NCBI RefSeq assembly: GCF_015278315.1
Contig: NZ_JADIJE010000008.1
Coordinates: forward strand, 62,001 to 126,000
Length of the DNA: 64,000 nucleotides
From: Microbacterium ureisolvens
Lineage (GTDB): Bacteria; Actinomycetota; Actinomycetes; Actinomycetales; Microbacteriaceae
Reading direction: 5' to 3'
Shown piece after piece: positions 33,892 through 41,383 of this stretch. The position numbers and the translations under genes are program-made. How positions within the stretch are numbered: the first letter of the stretch is position 1; each line of letters opens with the position of its first letter. The notes below the pieces were generated by a model, which saw only the letters and a list, made by a program, of their open reading frames with translations, was not told the origin of the DNA and ran no database searches.

Positions 33892-34881
33892 TCAGCCCGC
33901 CGAGCGGGCATGGGCCGCGATGCGATCGAAGAGCGCATCGCGGCCCTCGTCGATCTCCTGCGCGGCGGGGTCGGCGTCGTGATATGCGAGGATGCGCCGC
34001 GCGCCCTCGTCGAACGTCACGGTCGTGCGGAACTCCGGCACCAGCTGTGTCACCTTCGAGACGTCGAAGACCATCGAATGCGCCTTGTCGCCGATGAGCG
34101 TCGGCCCGAGCTCGGGCTCGAACGCGGCGATGGTGTCGGAGGCGACGTGCACGAGGTCGGGCGACGCGACGCCGGCGGCATCCGCGAGCCAGCCGTAGAT
34201 CTGGTTCCAGGTGGGCGCGTGGGTGCCCGTGATAGTGAAGGCCTCTCCGATGGCGGCGGGATTGCCGAGCAGCCCGGTGAACGCGACGGCGAAGTCGTCG
34301 GCGTGCGTGATCGTCCACAGGCTCGTGCCGTCGCCGTGGACGATCACGGGCTTGCCCGCGCGCATGCGGGCGATGTCGGTCCAGTGGCCCAGGGTGGGCA
34401 GCATCCGCTCGTCGTACGTGTGCGACGGCCGGATGATCGTCACGGGCAGTCCGCGCTCGCGGTGGGCGCCGACCAGGACGTCCTCGCACGCGATCTTGTC
34501 GCGGGAGTACTGCCAGAACGGGTTGCGCAGCGGCGTCGACTCGGTGACGGGGAGCCGGCGCGGCGGCTTCTCGTACGCGGATGCCGAGCTGATGAAGACG
34601 TACTGGCCGGTGCGGCCTTCGAACAGGTCGAGGTCGGTCGCGATGTGCTCGGGTGTGAACGCCAGGAACTCGGCGACGACGTCGAAGCGGCGGTCGCCCA
34701 GAGCCGCCCGCACCGCCCGCGCATCGCGGATGTCGGCCTCGATGAGCTCGACCTCCGGCGGCAGCGGCCGCCGCCCGCTGCCCCGGTTGAGGACCGCGAC
34801 CCGATGCCCCAGTGAGACGGAGCGGCGCACGCACGCCGCGCTGATGGTTCCGGTGCCGCCGATGTAGAGGATGCTCGTCAC
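33892..34881 (-). CDS. NAD-dependent epimerase/dehydratase family protein
   Basis: A 329-residue extended-SDR protein. The Rossmann motif ILYIGGTGTIS is at the N-terminus, with VFISSASAYEK and YSRDK (the YxxxK catalytic pair) and a THADDFA substrate-region segment. It resembles the atypical, CSP41-like branch, whose substrates are poorly known. GTG 34881 is placed 7 nt after TAGGCT on the minus strand. It is convergent with the ABC ATPase (11-nt gap) and divergent from the flavoprotein gene. Confidence 0.85.
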   Translation of the reverse strand: MTSILYIGGTGTISAACVRRSVSLGHRVAVLNRGSGRRPLPPEVELIEADIRDARAVRAALGDRRFDVVAEFLAFTPEHIATDLDLFEGRTGQYVFISSASAYEKPPRRLPVTESTPLRNPFWQYSRDKIACEDVLVGAHRERGLPVTIIRPSHTYDERMLPTLGHWTDIARMRAGKPVIVHGDGTSLWTITHADDFAVAFTGLLGNPAAIGEAFTITGTHAPTWNQIYGWLADAAGVASPDLVHVASDTIAAFEPELGPTLIGDKAHSMVFDVSKVTQLVPEFRTTVTFDEGARRILAYHDADPAAQEIDEGRDALFDRIAAHARSAG

Positions 34882-35002
34882 CTTCGCGAGCCTACGCCGC
34901 GCACAGGCGGTCACGGCTCGCGCCGAGCCGGTGGCGGCCCCTCCCGCCGATGGCGGCGGGGCCCTCTCGCCAATGTCGGCGGAGCGCCCTAGCGTGTCGG
35001 TC

Positions 35003-36343
35003 ATGAGCAACGACCTCAGCAGCGGTGCCGTCGGCACCGTCATCCGTCCGGGCGACCCCGAGTGGGAATCCGCCCGCCGCTTCCACTCCGGCATCGGCAC
35101 GCCCGCCGCCGTCATCCGCGCCGCCACCGTCGACGACGTGCGCGGGGCCCTCCGCTACGCCTCGGCCGAGCACCTCGACGTCATGATCCGCGGGGGCGGT
35201 CACAGCGCCTGGGGCGGCGTGCCGGGCGGCCTCACACTCGACATCTCCGCCCTCGACGACATCCAGATCCAAGGCACGAGGGTGCGCATCGGCGGAGGAG
35301 CGCAGTGGGGCGCCGTCGCGCACGCGCTCGCCGAACGCGGCCTCGGCATCAGCTCCGGCGACACGGCGTCGGTGGGCGTCGGCGGCCTCACGCTCGGCGG
35401 CGGCATCGGCTGGATGGTCCGCGCGTGGGGGCTCGCCGCCGACCAGCTCGTCGGCGCCCAGCTCGTCACTGTGCGCGGCGAGGTCGTGGAGGCGACGGAT
35501 GCCTCGCACCCGGAGCTGCTGTGGGCGCTGCGCGGCGGCGGCGGCAACTTCGGGGTGGTCACTCGCTTCGACTTCGAGGCGCATCACCTCGGCGGCGTGG
35601 TGCATGCGGTGTACGGGATCGAGGGCGACGCGCGCCCGATCCTCCGCGCGTTGCGAGACCTCATGGCGAGCGCCCCGCGCGACCTCACCCTCACCTACAT
35701 GGACGTTCCGGCGATGGATCCCAGCGCCCCCGCCGGCGCCTCGATCACCGCGGTGTGGATCGGCACCGACGAAGACGCGGCACGTCGGGCCTTGGCCCCG
35801 CTGGCGGGCGCCCCAGGGGTGGCAGAGCGCGAGTTCGGTGTACAGGAGTATCCCGACGTGCTGCTCGAGGCGCCCGAGTTCGACCCCGAGCAGCCGATGC
35901 CGGGCTTCGTCGGCGGCAATGCCCTGCTGACCGTGCTCGACGACGACGCGATCGAACGGATCGTGACGTTCCGCGAGCAGAACCCGGCGTCGGTCGCGTT
36001 CCTGCGGTCCCTCGGCGGGGCGTACGGCGACGTCGCGCAGGACGATTCCGCCTTCCCCGGCCGCGCCGCGACCTGGTTCGCGATGGCCGGGGCCTTCGAC
36101 GTGCCGGGCCTTCTCGACGACGCGGCGCGGGCAGCTGCGCTGGCGGCATGGGAGGCGATCGAGGCCAAGGGCTGCGGGGTCTACGGCAACTTCTCCGTCT
36201 CGGCCGACGCGGAGTTCGCCGAGCGGATGTACCCGCCGGCGACGATGGAGCGTCTTGCCGCGGTCAAGCGCGAGTGGGATCCGGGGAACGTGTTCTGCCG
36301 CAACCACAACGTCAAGCCGGCTCCGAACGGCCAGGCGGGCTGA
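35003..36343 (+). CDS. BBE-like FAD-linked oxidoreductase
   Basis: A 446-residue flavoprotein of the berberine-bridge-enzyme/PCMH family. The RGGGHSAWGG motif carries the His that binds FAD covalently; SVGVGGLTLGGGIGWMVRAWG, ELLWALRGGGGNFGVVT and the C-terminal BBE segment CGVYGNFS (with DPGNVFCRNHNVKP) follow. The usual second, Cys-linked attachment site is not apparent, so single covalent linkage is likely. No signal peptide is seen. Oxidation of a sugar or alcohol is plausible. ATG 35003 lies 7 nt after TAGCGT (34990-34995). Confidence 0.88.
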   Translation: MSNDLSSGAVGTVIRPGDPEWESARRFHSGIGTPAAVIRAATVDDVRGALRYASAEHLDVMIRGGGHSAWGGVPGGLTLDISALDDIQIQGTRVRIGGGAQWGAVAHALAERGLGISSGDTASVGVGGLTLGGGIGWMVRAWGLAADQLVGAQLVTVRGEVVEATDASHPELLWALRGGGGNFGVVTRFDFEAHHLGGVVHAVYGIEGDARPILRALRDLMASAPRDLTLTYMDVPAMDPSAPAGASITAVWIGTDEDAARRALAPLAGAPGVAEREFGVQEYPDVLLEAPEFDPEQPMPGFVGGNALLTVLDDDAIERIVTFREQNPASVAFLRSLGGAYGDVAQDDSAFPGRAATWFAMAGAFDVPGLLDDAARAAALAAWEAIEAKGCGVYGNFSVSADAEFAERMYPPATMERLAAVKREWDPGNVFCRNHNVKPAPNGQAG

Positions 36344-36435
36344 CCCTACAGTCCTGCCCGCGGCGGCCGACCGCGCGGGGCTGAGCCCGCCGGCCCGACC
36401 CCGCCGGCCGACCGCGTCGGCCGGATCCATCGCAG

Positions 36436-36477
36436 ACGCCGAAGGCGGGTCCCCACGAGGGGACCCGCCTTCGGCGT
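36436..36477. terminator. Bidirectional terminator hairpin
   Basis: Perfect 19-bp stem ACGCCGAAGGCGGGTCCCC with its reverse complement around the loop ACGA, between the convergent BBE-like gene and gnd. Confidence 0.85.
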
Positions 36478-36491
36478 GTGCGCGCGAGGCG

Positions 36492-38099
36492 TCAGTGGGT
36501 GTCTTCGGCCTCGATCTCGGTGCGGTCGCCCGACCACAGCGTGTGGAAGGTGCCTTCCCTGTCGATGCGCTTGTAGGTGTGGGCGCCGAAGAAGTCCCGC
36601 TGTCCCTGGATGAGGGCGGCGGGCAGGCGCTCGGCCCGCAGGCCGTCGTAGTACGACAGCGACGACGAGAACGCCGGGGCGGGGATGCCGGCGCCGGCAG
36701 CGGCCGACACGATGCGTCGCCACGCGCCCTGGGCGCGGCCGAGCGCCTCGACGAAGTACGGCGCGGTCAGCAGCACGGGGAGTTCGGGCTGGGCGTCGTA
36801 GGCGTCGGCGATGCGGTTGAGGAACTGGGCGCGGATGATGCAGCCGGCGCGCCAGATCTTCGACACGGCGCCGAGGTCGATGGTCCAGTCGTACTCGGCT
36901 GCGCCGGCGCGGATCTCGTCGAAGCCCTGCGAGTACGCGACGATCTTCGACGCGTACAGCGCGAGGCGCACGTCCTCGATGAACGCTTCGGCGTCGTCGA
37001 CCTGCAGCCCCTCCGAAGGGCCGGGGAGATCGCGTGAGACTTCGCGCTGCTCCGGGTGGGACGACAGCGAGCGGGCGAAGGTGGCCTCGGCGATGCCCGA
37101 CACCGGCACACCGAGCGACAGCGCGGTCTGCACGGTCCAGGCCCCGGTGCCCTTGGCGCCGGCCTGGTCGAGGATGACGTCCACCAGTGGCTTGCCGGTC
37201 TCGGCGTCGACCTGGCGCAGCACCTCGGCGGTGATCTCGATGAGGTAGGACTCCAGCTCGCCGCGGTTCCACTCGGCGAACACCTCGGCGATCTCGGCGG
37301 GAGACTTGCCGGTGCCACGGCGGATCAGGTCGTAGGCCTCGGCGATGAGCTGCATGTCGGCGTACTCGATGCCGTTGTGCACCATCTTCACGAAGTGGCC
37401 GGCGCCGTCGTGGCCGACGTGCGTGACGCACGGCTCGCCCTCGGCGACGGCGGCGATCGACTTGAGGATCGGGCCGAGGGTCACCCACGACTCGTCCGAG
37501 CCACCAGGCATGATCGACGGGCCGTTCAGGGCGCCTTCCTCGCCGCCGGAGATGCCGGCGCCGACGAAGTTGATGCCCGTCTCGCGGACCGCCTTCTCGC
37601 GGCGGATGGTGTCGGTGAAGAGGGCATTGCCGCCGTCGACGATGATGTCGCCCGGCTCGAACACCTCGATGAGCGAGTCGATGACGGCGTCGGTGGGGCG
37701 GCCGGCCTTCACCATGATGACGGCAGTGCGGGGCTTGCTGAGCGACGCCGCGAACTCCTCGTACGAGAACGCCGGCACGAACTCGGCCTCGGGGTGCGCC
37801 TCGGTGAGCTCGTCGGTCTTGGACCGGCTGCGATTGAACACCGCGACGGTGTTGCCTTCGCGCGAGGCCAGGTTGCGGGCGAGGTTCGAGCCCATCACCG
37901 CGAGGCCCACGACGCCGATGTTCGCCGTCGCGGCGGCGGCCGACTCCGGCCCCTCGGGCTCGGGGGTCGGGCGCTCGACGTCCTCCGGCGCCGGTGCGGC
38001 CTCGTGCGCCGTCGTCGCCTCGTCAGGCGCCTGGTCCTGATCCGTCGAGATGTTGGTCTGGGCCGGGCTGTCGGTCACTGTGGGGTCGTTCGAGGACAC
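36492..38099 (-). CDS. gnd: 6-phosphogluconate dehydrogenase, decarboxylating
   Basis: Oxidises 6-phosphogluconate to ribulose-5-phosphate, making NADPH. The 535-residue protein has the NADP motif IGVVGLAVMGSNLARN at residues 61-76, NRS, substrate loops SGGEEGA and KMVHNGIEY, and the C-terminal helical domain. The first 60 residues are an extra Ala/Pro/Glu/Asp/Thr-rich segment not needed for the fold. GTG 38099 follows AGGAG, and no later start is available before the NADP motif. A -10-like TAGGCT lies at 38130-38135 on the minus strand. It is paired with gntK upstream. Confidence 0.95.
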   Translation of the reverse strand: MSSNDPTVTDSPAQTNISTDQDQAPDEATTAHEAAPAPEDVERPTPEPEGPESAAAATANIGVVGLAVMGSNLARNLASREGNTVAVFNRSRSKTDELTEAHPEAEFVPAFSYEEFAASLSKPRTAVIMVKAGRPTDAVIDSLIEVFEPGDIIVDGGNALFTDTIRREKAVRETGINFVGAGISGGEEGALNGPSIMPGGSDESWVTLGPILKSIAAVAEGEPCVTHVGHDGAGHFVKMVHNGIEYADMQLIAEAYDLIRRGTGKSPAEIAEVFAEWNRGELESYLIEITAEVLRQVDAETGKPLVDVILDQAGAKGTGAWTVQTALSLGVPVSGIAEATFARSLSSHPEQREVSRDLPGPSEGLQVDDAEAFIEDVRLALYASKIVAYSQGFDEIRAGAAEYDWTIDLGAVSKIWRAGCIIRAQFLNRIADAYDAQPELPVLLTAPYFVEALGRAQGAWRRIVSAAAGAGIPAPAFSSSLSYYDGLRAERLPAALIQGQRDFFGAHTYKRIDREGTFHTLWSGDRTEIEAEDTH

Positions 38100-38259
38100 A
38101 CGTGCTCCTGAGGTTGAATCGTCGCTTTCAGCCTAGAGTCTGGCGCGTCCGTGTTACACGGCATGGCCGGGTGCTCACGCCGCGCTGCGGCCGGATGTGA
38201 GCTCAGGACTTCGGGTGCCGGCTCGCGGCTGATGCAACGAGCCTAGCCCGGGCCGCACA

Positions 38260-38274
38260 CGGGCCTCCGGCCCG
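38260..38274 (-). terminator. Probable gntK terminator
   Basis: Short GC-only hairpin CGGGCC-GGA-GGCCCG read on the minus strand, 4 nt after the gntK stop codon. Confidence 0.45.
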
Positions 38275-38277
38275 ATG

Positions 38278-38790
38278 TCATGAACGCTCGAGGTCGAGCT
38301 CCGACGCGATGAAGTCGGCCTGCTGGTCGGAGGCCATTGCGAGGTCGACGTCGATCGCCCGCTCGTCGGGCCCGGGCGCCTCCAGCGTCGCGAACTGCGA
38401 ATCCAGCAGTGCGGGCGGCATGAAGTGACCCTGGCGCCGCATCATCCGCTCGAACACGACAGCCGGGTCGCCGGTGAAGTTCACGAATGTGACGTTGTCG
38501 CGCCGCAGGATGTCGCGGTACGAGCGCTTGAGCGCAGAGCAGGTCACGATCCCCGGCTCTCCGGCGTCGCGTCGCTCGTCGATCCAGTCCGCGATCAGTC
38601 CCAGCCAGGGGATGCGGTCGTCGTCGGTCAGCGCGTGGCCACGCCGCATCTTCTCGACGTTGGCGGCGGGGTGGAGGTCGTCGCCCTCCTGGAACCGCCA
38701 GCCGAGCCGGCCCGACAGCATGGCTCCCACCGTCGACTTGCCGGTGCCCGACGGCCCCATGAGGACGAGGATCGGTGCGTTGCTGGTCAT
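38278..38790 (-). CDS. gntK: Gluconokinase
   Basis: Phosphorylates gluconate to 6-phosphogluconate, the substrate of the gnd product encoded next to it. The 170-residue GntK-type kinase has Walker A GPSGTGKST (residues 12-20), the conserved EGDDLHPAANVEKM, and FMPPALLDSQFATLE. Gluconate permease and GntR genes are not present, so uptake must be encoded elsewhere. gnd follows after 178 nt and seems to have its own promoter. Confidence 0.93.
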   Translation of the reverse strand: MTSNAPILVLMGPSGTGKSTVGAMLSGRLGWRFQEGDDLHPAANVEKMRRGHALTDDDRIPWLGLIADWIDERRDAGEPGIVTCSALKRSYRDILRRDNVTFVNFTGDPAVVFERMMRRQGHFMPPALLDSQFATLEAPGPDERAIDVDLAMASDQQADFIASELDLERS

Positions 38791-38881
38791 GTGCGAACTC
38801 CGCGACAGAAGGGCAGGCCGAGCCGGTGCCGACGCGACACCGCGGCGTCGGGAGCGGTACGGCGGCGGTGGGCCGGAACGC

Positions 38882-39004
38882 TCAGTCCTTACGGTAGCCC
38901 TGGCGGCCGAGGCTCCAGAACGCGAGCACCGTGCCCAGGGCGCCTACTGCGGCCATGGCGCCGATGAGCCAGAGAAGAGCGTGGCTCCAGAAGCCGTAGT
39001 CCAT
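38882..39004 (-). CDS. 40-residue single-span membrane protein
   Basis: A short gene with a good Shine-Dalgarno (GGAGGA) 5 nt before ATG 39004. The product is MDYGFWSHALLWLIGAMAAV followed by a second hydrophobic half and a positively charged end (RQGYRKD), i.e. one membrane helix at about residues 8-30 with the C-terminus probably inside. Function unknown. It lies between gntK and rplY, on the strand opposite to rplY. Confidence 0.6.
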   Translation of the reverse strand: MDYGFWSHALLWLIGAMAAVGALGTVLAFWSLGRQGYRKD

Positions 39005-39062
39005 GGGGGTCCTCCGTGAGAAGCGCGAAGCAGTGCGTTCCTCATCGTAGCGGGGGCGCTGG

Positions 39063-39068
39063 TAGACT
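39063..39068 (+). promoter_or_regulatory. -10 box of rplY
   Basis: TAGACT, about 206 bp before the rplY start. This implies a leader of roughly 200 nt containing a small hairpin (GCGAGG-GAT-GCCTCGC type, about 39081-39096). Such a leader could hold autoregulation, but no known ribosomal-protein element is recognised. Confidence 0.45.
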
Positions 39069-39274
39069 CGTGTCGAACTTCGGCGAGGGATGCCTCGCGC
39101 CCGTCGATCGCGGCGGGCTGCGGCATCCGTGATCGACGCGGTGATGCCGGCCCAGCGGGCTTTCCTCACGCGCGTGCGTTCGAGTCGAATTCAGGCACAC
39201 CGCCGCCCCATGCCCCCGGCCAGCCGCTTCGCAGGCCGATCTACAACGGGCCCACAGCCCGCAAGGAGAACCTC

Positions 39275-39916
39275 ATGTCGACCGAACCCGACACCAAGGT
39301 CCGCGCCGAGTTCCGCGAGAGCTTCGGCAAGGGCTTCGCCCGCCGCCTCCGCGCCGCCGGCAAGATCCCCGCCGTCATCTACGGCCACGGCACCGACCCC
39401 GTCCACGTCGCCCTTCCGGGCCACCAGGTCTCGCTGCTCGTCCGCCGCGCCAACGCGGTGCTCGAGCTCGACCTCGACGGCAAGGAGCAGCTGACGCTCG
39501 TCAAGGACGTCCAGAAGGACCCGGTGCACCAGATCATCGAGCACATCGACCTCCTCGTCGTGAAGAAGGGCGAGAAGATCCAGGTCGACGTCCCCGTCGT
39601 CGTCCTGGGCGAGCCCGCCGCCGGCACGATCGTCAACCTCGACGCCACGTCGGTTGCGCTCGAGGTCGAGGCCACCCACATCCCCGAGCACATCGAGGTC
39701 GACGTCGAGGGTCTCGAAGAGGGCACCCACGTCACCGCAGCCCACCTGAAGCTGCCGAAGGGCGCGACGCTGGTCGCCGAGCCCGAGCTGCTCGTCGTCG
39801 CCATCGCGATCCCGGCTGCGGCGATCGCGGCCGAGGAGGAGATCGCCGAGGCCGACGCCGAGGTCGCCGCCGAGCAGTCGGAGGCGTCCGAGGAGGCCGC
39901 GGAGGCCGCCGAGTAA
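39275..39916 (+). CDS. rplY: 50S ribosomal protein L25/Ctc-type
   Basis: Binds 5S rRNA in the large subunit. The 213-residue protein is the long Ctc form: N-terminal L25 domain (VRAEFRESFGKGFARRLRAAGKIPAVIYGHG) plus the TL5 C-terminal beta domain (IPEHIEVDVEGLEEGTHVTA), then an Ala/Glu-rich acidic tail. ATG 39275 follows AAGGAG. It is followed by a strong terminator and then pth, the usual neighbour in actinobacteria. Confidence 0.95.
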   Translation: MSTEPDTKVRAEFRESFGKGFARRLRAAGKIPAVIYGHGTDPVHVALPGHQVSLLVRRANAVLELDLDGKEQLTLVKDVQKDPVHQIIEHIDLLVVKKGEKIQVDVPVVVLGEPAAGTIVNLDATSVALEVEATHIPEHIEVDVEGLEEGTHVTAAHLKLPKGATLVAEPELLVVAIAIPAAAIAAEEEIAEADAEVAAEQSEASEEAAEAAE

Positions 39917-39932
39917 TCGACTCGATTTCCGG

Positions 39933-39970
39933 AGCGAGGGGGTGCGGTCGCCGCACCCCCTCGCTTCGTC
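39933..39970 (+). terminator. rplY terminator
   Basis: Perfect 15-bp stem AGCGAGGGGGTGCGG with its complement around loop TCG, followed by a short pyrimidine stretch (TCGTC). Confidence 0.8.
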
Positions 39971-40018
39971 TCACGAGAGCCCGCGCTGTGCGATGCGGGT
40001 TCGGGCAGGATGGATCAC

Positions 40019-40603
40019 ATGGCAGAGACCTGGCTGGTCGTGGGCCTCGGCAACCCCGGACCCCGCTATGAGCTGACCCGGCACAATGTGGGGCAGCTCG
40101 TGGTCGACGAGCTGGCGGGCCGGCGCTCCGAGACCTTCAAGGCTCACAAGGCGAACGCCCGCGTGGTCGAGACCTGGCTGCGTCCGGGCGGCGCGAAGCT
40201 CGTGCTCGCCAAGCCCAACACCTTCATGAACGTCTCCGGCGGGCCCGTGGCCGGCCTGGCGAAGTTCTACGGCATCGAGCCCGACCACGTCGTGGTCGTG
40301 CACGACGAGCTCGACATCCCGTTCGACACCATCAAGCTCAAGGTCGGCGGCGGACACGGTGGCCACAACGGCGTGCGCGATGTCGCCAAGGCGCTCGACA
40401 CGGCGGACTTCCCGCGCGTGCGGGTGGGGATCGGACGCCCCGCGGGCCGCCAGGACGCCGCGGACTGGGTGCTCGACCCGTTCGGTGCGACCGAGCGCAA
40501 GAATCTGCCGATCCTCGTCGGAGACGCCGCCGATGCGGTCGAGCAGCTGGTCGCCGACGGGCTGCTCGCGGCTCAGCAGAAGCACCACGCCCCGCGCGTC
40601 TGA
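40019..40603 (+). CDS. pth: Peptidyl-tRNA hydrolase
   Basis: Releases peptides from tRNAs dropped by ribosomes. The 194-residue protein has GLGNPGPRYELTRHNVG with catalytic His, PNTFMNVSG, HDELDIPFD, and the GGHGGHNGVRD segment. Two in-frame ATGs exist (40010 and 40019); 40019 is favoured because CAGGAT (40006-40011) lies 7 nt before it and overlaps the first ATG. Confidence 0.95.
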   Translation: MAETWLVVGLGNPGPRYELTRHNVGQLVVDELAGRRSETFKAHKANARVVETWLRPGGAKLVLAKPNTFMNVSGGPVAGLAKFYGIEPDHVVVVHDELDIPFDTIKLKVGGGHGGHNGVRDVAKALDTADFPRVRVGIGRPAGRQDAADWVLDPFGATERKNLPILVGDAADAVEQLVADGLLAAQQKHHAPRV

Positions 40604-40624
40604 CGGGCCCGGGTGCGGCGCGAG

Positions 40625-41227
40625 TCAGCCGCCGATGCCGCTGCCCGCGGTGAGTCCGGCGGTGAGGACGCCCTGCATCACGACGCCGAAGACGATCGGG
40701 CCGAGGGCGGCGATGACGACGGCGGCGATACCCGCGCCGCGTCCGCGCCCGGTGATCATCGCGACCATTCCCTGCACCAGGGCCCACAGGCCGATCACGG
40801 TGCCGGCCCAGAAGGCGACCTCGCCCGTCAGCACCCAGTCGCGCACAGGCGCCAGGACCGACCAGTCGAAGTCCGCGTCGAACGCGCGCGTCGTGATCTC
40901 GCGACCGGCACCGACGCCGATGCGGAAGGCCGCGATGCCCCCGACGACGCTCGCGCCTATGGTCGCGAAGAGCGCCAGTCCCAGCGCGACGAGTCCGAGC
41001 GCGCCGCTACGCCGAGCCGGCGCGGGAGTGCCGTACGAGGACACGGATGCCGCGCCCTGCGCGCCGGAGCCGGGCACCGGTGCGCCGGCACCCGGTGCCG
41101 GGTAGCCCGCGGGCGGGACGTACCCGGCGGGCGGCGCGTAGCCGGACGGGGGCGCGTACGCGCCCGCGGGTGGGGCGGACCATCCCGGCGAGGCGGGCTG
41201 GTGCGGGGGCGCGTCGGGCTGGCTCAC
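40625..41227 (-). CDS. Proline-rich membrane protein (DUF4190-like)
   Basis: A 200-residue protein with a disordered N-terminal half made of repeats such as PPAGY (about residues 15-50), then three hydrophobic segments (about 76-100, 135-158, 165-190) ending in Gly-rich GSGIGG. This layout is common for small actinobacterial membrane proteins of unknown role, often cell-envelope associated. It is convergent with pth (21-nt gap) and divergent from mfd. Confidence 0.75.
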   Translation of the reverse strand: MSQPDAPPHQPASPGWSAPPAGAYAPPSGYAPPAGYVPPAGYPAPGAGAPVPGSGAQGAASVSSYGTPAPARRSGALGLVALGLALFATIGASVVGGIAAFRIGVGAGREITTRAFDADFDWSVLAPVRDWVLTGEVAFWAGTVIGLWALVQGMVAMITGRGRGAGIAAVVIAALGPIVFGVVMQGVLTAGLTAGSGIGG

Positions 41228-41371
41228 ACGCTCATCCTAGGAGCCGGCCGCCGCGGTCCGACCCCGTGGCGGCCCACCCGGGAGCCCGGATCGCGGACGG
41301 GCCGGCCGGGCGACGTGCGGCATTCCGCCCCTTGGCGATCCTCGCCCGAATCCGATGTCGTCGCCGGGAAC

Positions 41372-41383
41372 TAGACTCGTCCG
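41372..41383 (+). promoter_or_regulatory. Leaderless -10 box of mfd
   Basis: TAGACT (41372-41377), 6 nt, then GTG 41384; the same arrangement as metG. Confidence 0.6.

Noticed and set aside
39069-39274. rplY leader considered as a riboswitch
   Set aside because: Only a small hairpin is visible; no known riboswitch core or ribosomal-protein binding element could be recognised.
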